Shown here: one piece after another, positions 59,742 through 64,000 of the stretch
Position numbering within the stretch: the first letter of the stretch is position 1
Layout: each line of letters opens with the position of its first letter
NCBI GenBank assembly: GCA_963922205.1
Contig: CAWUHX010000025.1
Span: forward strand, 558,001 to 622,000
DNA: 64,000 nucleotides
From: Romanomermis culicivorax
Taxonomy: Eukaryota; Nematoda; Enoplea; Mermithida; Mermithidae
Direction of reading: 5' to 3'
Made by a program: the position numbers and the translations under genes
Notes under the pieces: generated by a model
Databases searched by the model: none
Seen by the model: only the letters and a program-made list of their open reading frames with translations
Told to the model about the DNA's origin: nothing

Positions 59742-60472
59742 CTAAATTAAAAAATTCTGTCAAACCTCTGATGAAAGCTAACCAAGGATGGCAAATTAAT
59801 GTCATCTTAAACAGACATTCTTTTCCAAACAGTTCTGACTTTTTGACATTTTCCATACGATCTGTGCCACTTTTAGACGCATATTATGTAAAAACAGGTG
59901 ATTTCAATCGACGTTATAGGGTAATGTACTGAAACGTTGTTTCATAGTATTTTCTATAATTAAACATTGGCTTAATCATCTTTTTAGGAGCATTTCTGGT
60001 TCTCTTGGAAAGTACTCGGAAGAAAATCTGAGACTTGAAGATCCTTAGAAGGAAATATTGTGCAAATATAATCAAATTTTCGAGAAACTTATGATTTTGC
60101 TATTCTCTGGTTTGGATTCCACCCCTACCAACCAGCTTCTCCCGAGAAATATGAATTTTGTCAATGCAGAAAGGCAAATGTTTTTTTGTACGAGACAAAC
60201 TTTTTTGACGATATACCAAGGTTATCTTCGGAATTTCGGCACAAAGCATAAAGGTTTTTTAACGAATTAGCGTGGCTCAAAAAACGTTGTATTTTATATT
60301 TGGATTGGTTTATCCGAGCAAAAGATGAAAATACGTCTTGAAAAAATATTTTTTAGCTATCTATTGAAATGTTCCTATTATTGCATTGGGCGATTTTTCT
60401 GAACTAATAAAATGGATTTTGGGGTACTCTTACCCAAAGTTCGGCTACTCCTCCACTCTCTGTGGTCAACTA
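59742..60472. other. No gene resolved; should lead toward the missing SSUH2 first exon
   Basis: The SSUH2 exon at 59612-59741 begins with one base of a split codon, so an upstream exon must exist at higher coordinates or outside the window. I could not identify it in this AT-rich stretch. Confidence 0.4.
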
Positions 60473-61741
60473 CAGTGTTTTTTTGCACGAGCTGTTTTGC
60501 ACGGTGCAAAAAAATTACCGAAAAAGTTTTGCACGCCAAAAATTTTTTTTGTACTACAAATAAATTATATCACTTTTTTCCACGAATTTTTTCCATAAAT
60601 AAAGAGGTCAAATTTTTTTCCACATGCGGAAAATTTTTTGGAGAAAAATCTTAAAAATCAGATTTGAATTTTGTGTTCAAAAATCGTAATTTCTAGAAAT
60701 TTTATCATTTGATATATTTTAAAACCAAAAATTTGTTCGTAACCTCTTATAGATTTGGCTGAAAAGCTATGAGTCAGAAGCGTAGAAATTTTCCAAAAAT
60801 ACTTCGATGTAGCTTTTCAATTCAATTCACGTTAAGAAAGGAACAAGCGCTTCAAAAAGTTTAGAAAGTTGACGTGTTGATCATTCTCAAAAAATGTATG
60901 AAGGAAAAAATGCGGATATTCATTAATTATACATATAATATTGAAGATCGCCAATTAGAAATGGAATAATACGTTTAAGACGATATTTTTTTTATATATT
61001 TTTTTCAAATTTTTTCCACATGCGGAAAATTTTTCCGATGACAAGTTTTCGTCTTAAAATCCTCGTTTTTTCGCTTGAAAATGCTCATAAACACTTTATT
61101 TAAGTGTTTTTGAGCTTTTTAACGCGTTTTGATAATCATTCCTGAACATATAGATTTAAATTTTGTGTTCATAGATCGTAATTGCTAGAAATTTATCATT
61201 CGAAAAATTTTAAAACCATTAATTTGTTCGTAACCTTCCATAAATGTGGCCGAAAAGCTAAGAGTCAGAAGCGTAGAAATTTTCCAAAAATACTTCCATG
61301 AAGCTTTTGAATTCAATTCACGTTAAGAAAGAAACAATTGTTTCAAAAAGTTTAGAAAGTTGACGTGTTGATCTTTCTCAAAAAATCTATGAAGGAAACA
61401 ATGCGGATCTACATTAAATATAAAGATATAAGATTCAAGATTGCCAATTAAAGATGAAATAATACACGTTTAAGATGATGAAAACTATTAAAGATTAAAT
61501 GTTAAGTGAAGGTAGACGTGCTAAAAGCCACGCCGGAGCTTGGTAATAAATAATAATGATTATTGAAGTAATAACCGGCACGGAGCGCCGGAAAATTTTG
61601 AGATTTGGACATCCTAAAATGCACCAAAATGCATCTTTTCACCACGAAAACCACAAATTTTTCTTCCCACATTTGATGAATATTTTTGCCCGGTGCAAAA
61701 AATCTGAAAAAAAGTTTTGCACAGTGCAAAAAAAAACACTG
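60473..61741. mobile_element. hAT-type element (GCAC family)
   Basis: Ends CAGTGTTTTTTTGCAC and GTGCAAAAAAAAACACTG; 8 bp flanks GTCAACTA (60465-60472) and GTCAAGTA (61742-61749) differ at one base. Subterminal palindromes are TTTTGCACGGTGCAAAA-type. Interior stretches (CCTAAAATGCACCAAAATGC and a GGCACGGAGCGCCGG hairpin) are shared with the CCAC-family element, so the families are related. Non-coding. Confidence 0.88.
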
Positions 61742-62007
61742 GTCAAGTACTAATTTAGATGCCACCGACAACATATTTTTCTTTGAAATTGGCGTGAAGA
61801 TGAATCAAAATAGAGTTTTCACAAAAAAAAATTGTTTCACACCAAATAATTTTTGCGTTGCATACCATGTTATGGGAAAATGACCAGCACTGAGGTCCAA
61901 GCATGTATTCAAGCATTTTCACTTGGTCTCAATACAGAACAAAAAAGATTGTACATCGGAAAATTCGATGCATTCAGCGTCAGTTTCAAAAACTTAAAAC
62001 TACAAAT

Positions 62008-63873
62008 CAGTGTTTTTTTTGTACAACACCCCTTTGTACTTGTACAAAGATTGGAGTCAAAAGTCTTTGTACATTTTAATTTTTCTTTGTACAAAAAAAA
62101 TTTCGTTTTGTAAATGCTTTTTAGTAATCCTGAACACAGTGATAACGTTGGTTTGAAATTTTTGAGCACTGAAAGGACAGGGGGGAAATCAAAACCACTG
62201 TTTTTTTCCACGAACTTTTTTCCACAAATGTGGAAAGGGGTCAAATTTTTTTTCCACATGTGGAAAAAAATTTTTTTCGTCTTAAAATCCTCGTTTTTTG
62301 GCTTAAAAATGCTACCAGACGTTTTATCGCACTGTTTTTGAGCTTTTTCAAGCCTTCCGGTGTTTTTAGAGAAGTTAATTCATTAAAATTGAAGAAAAAT
62401 TGAAATGTTCACCTTTAAAGCCTAATTTACAAGCACTGTGGAACAAATTTTCTAGCAAACTATCCAAGAGCATAATTGACTTTGAATTACATGAGAAATC
62501 GATGGTCGAGTCTCCTATAATGACAAGTGAAAGCCCAAAAAAGATGGTAATGTTTCCGGCGCAAAGCGCCGGAAATTTTTTTGGGTATGTTGACATTCTG
62601 GGATGCTGGAAAATCAATTTTCCGAACATTTATTTCAAGAATTAAATTCCAATTTTATGTTCCGTAATTTCTAGAATTTTACTTGAAAAATTTTAAAATC
62701 TGTAATTTATTTGTAAACTCTCATGAACTTGGTCGAAAATTATATGAGTAAGAAGAGTATAAATTTCCGAAAGATATTTCCATGAAGCTTTTGAATTGAT
62801 TTTACGTTAGCAAAGAAATAATCGCATCATAAAGCATAGAGACTTGACGTATTGATCTTTCTCAAAAGGAAAAAATGTGAATCTTCATTAAATATTATGA
62901 TAAAATGTTGAAGATGACCAATTAAAACATGAGATACTAAGTTTAAGATGATGAAAACTATTATAGATTAAGTGATAATTAAAGGTGGACATGATAAAAG
63001 CCGCGCCTCAGCTACTTAATGAATAATGATGATTATTAAAGTTATAACCGGCGCGAAGCGCCGGAAAATTTTGAGATTTGGACCTCCTAAAATGCACCAA
63101 AATGCATCTTTTCAATATGAAAACCCCAAATTTTTCTTCCACATTTGTAGAAAGACCTCAAAAATTTTTTCCACATTATAGGGCAAATGTGGAAAAAAAC
63201 AGTGATCAAAACTACAAGAGAATTTATGTTCAAATTTTTCATCAGAAGTAAGGTTAGGATCAGGAATATTTTCAGGTTTGGTAGAAATAGAGGAAAAATA
63301 ATCATTTAGCAAATCAGTTATTTATTTATCAATAGGACTGATGGCAATTATGTCTCTATATTTAAGATCAGGAATACCTAGATGCAGAAAGTTTACTATT
63401 CACATACTGATAAAATTGGTGTAACTCTCCAGCTTCAACAAGATTCATCTCTTTCATTATTTGATGTCTTTTAGTTTCTGATCTCAATTTATTTCTAGGT
63501 ATGCTTGGATGCATTCAGGTTTTTTTGTACAGGCCAGGTTGCCATGTGCAACTTGGGGAAAAATTTTAGTGGCACAGATAGATTTTTGGTCGCTCGCTCT
63601 AAAATCGATAAATAAGCTGTCAGGAGCTAGCTTTCTTAAACCTCATTTGATTCACGTCGGGTTTCAACTTTCAAAACTCAATTTTCTGAATTTTGGAATT
63701 TCGAATATCAAGATTCAATTTTGTATGCAGCTATGACGACAACATTGGCAATAGCTCGAGACTGACGCACATCGTTCCTCCTCGAGAAAAAATCTTTGTA
63801 CATGTACAAAGATTGTCAAAATTTTTCTTTGTACAAGGGAAAAAATCTTTGTAGAGTACAAAAAAAAACACTG
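62008..63873 (-). mobile_element. hAT-type element (GTAC family), copy 2, inverted relative to copy 1
   Basis: Ends CAGTGTTTTTTTTGTAC and GAGTACAAAAAAAAACACTG, with a perfect 8 bp duplication CTACAAAT (62000-62007 and 63874-63881) different from that of copy 1. By eye it is nearly identical to the reverse complement of 49393-51261, including the nested element. The two copies form a 1.87 kb inverted repeat with about 10.7 kb between them. Confidence 0.93.
62196..63204 (-). mobile_element. Nested hAT-type element (CCAC family) inside copy 2
   Basis: Same element, same insertion point and same duplication (ATCAAAAC on this strand, at 62188-62195 and 63205-63212) as in copy 1. It was therefore already inside the host element when that element was copied. 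Confidence 0.92.
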
Positions 63874-64000
63874 CTACAAATTGAGGTTTCCAGTTTTGAA
63901 CAGCAGTGAACCACGGTCTGCAAAATGAGCAGATGGAAGTGTACACTGAGATCAAGTACGGGAAATGTGCTGCTGTTAGCTGAATGATGTCGGCAATCAG

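Overview
The window is from a metazoan nuclear genome. It has multi-kilobase spliceosomal introns with GT...AG borders and mostly TTTCAG/TTTTAG-type acceptors, a eukaryotic tRNA with no encoded CCA, a host background that is AT-rich by eye, and dense LTR retrotransposons and hAT-type DNA transposons. An invertebrate, perhaps nematode-like, fits best, but nothing seen fixes the phylum.

Host genes. (1) A plus-strand three-exon bZIP transcription factor of the CES-2/HLF (PAR-like) type at 3375-7860, directly downstream of a ~720 bp (TTTTC)n array. (2) A minus-strand four-exon gene, 44169 down to 38901, for a TXNDC15-type thioredoxin-fold membrane protein. (3) A minus-strand SSUH2-like gene with eight recognisable exons from 59741 to 48642. 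Its introns hold a tRNA-Ile(AAU) gene, a 1.9 kb hAT element and several small repeats; its first exon was not found. All three gene models are phase-consistent across every intron.

Centre (9927-34939). This is a three-level Russian doll. An outer Ty3/gypsy-class element with 908 bp LTRs and a CACA target duplication has been split by a hAT element (13520-29251, 8 bp duplication with one mismatch). The hAT transposase exon is in turn split by a second Ty3/gypsy element (14449-28627, LTRs of 591 and 593 bp, 4 bp duplication with one mismatch). The outer element has an unusual gene order: gag (four CCHC knuckles), then an envelope-like glycoprotein region, then PR-RT-RNaseH-IN. Its pol is broken by frameshifts and stops. 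The inner element has long gag and pol frames plus a large third coding region between pol and the 3' LTR. The N-terminal part of that region carries a complete set of DEDDy 3'-5' exonuclease motifs (RNase D/WRN-like). A retrotransposon-borne proofreading-type exonuclease is the most striking signal in the window.

Flanks. Right of the nest lie a TA-flanked mariner-type MITE, a ~128 bp tandem satellite, a 1.13 kb element with long inverted arms, and several small TIR elements. At 49-51 kb and 62-64 kb are two near-identical copies, in opposite orientation, of a hAT-type element that itself contains another hAT-type element. Each copy has its own perfect 8 bp target duplication, so the composite moved as a unit. 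A third relative lies at 60473-61741. These families share CAGTG/CACTG-type ends but differ in the next four bases, and those bases reappear in family-specific internal palindromes.
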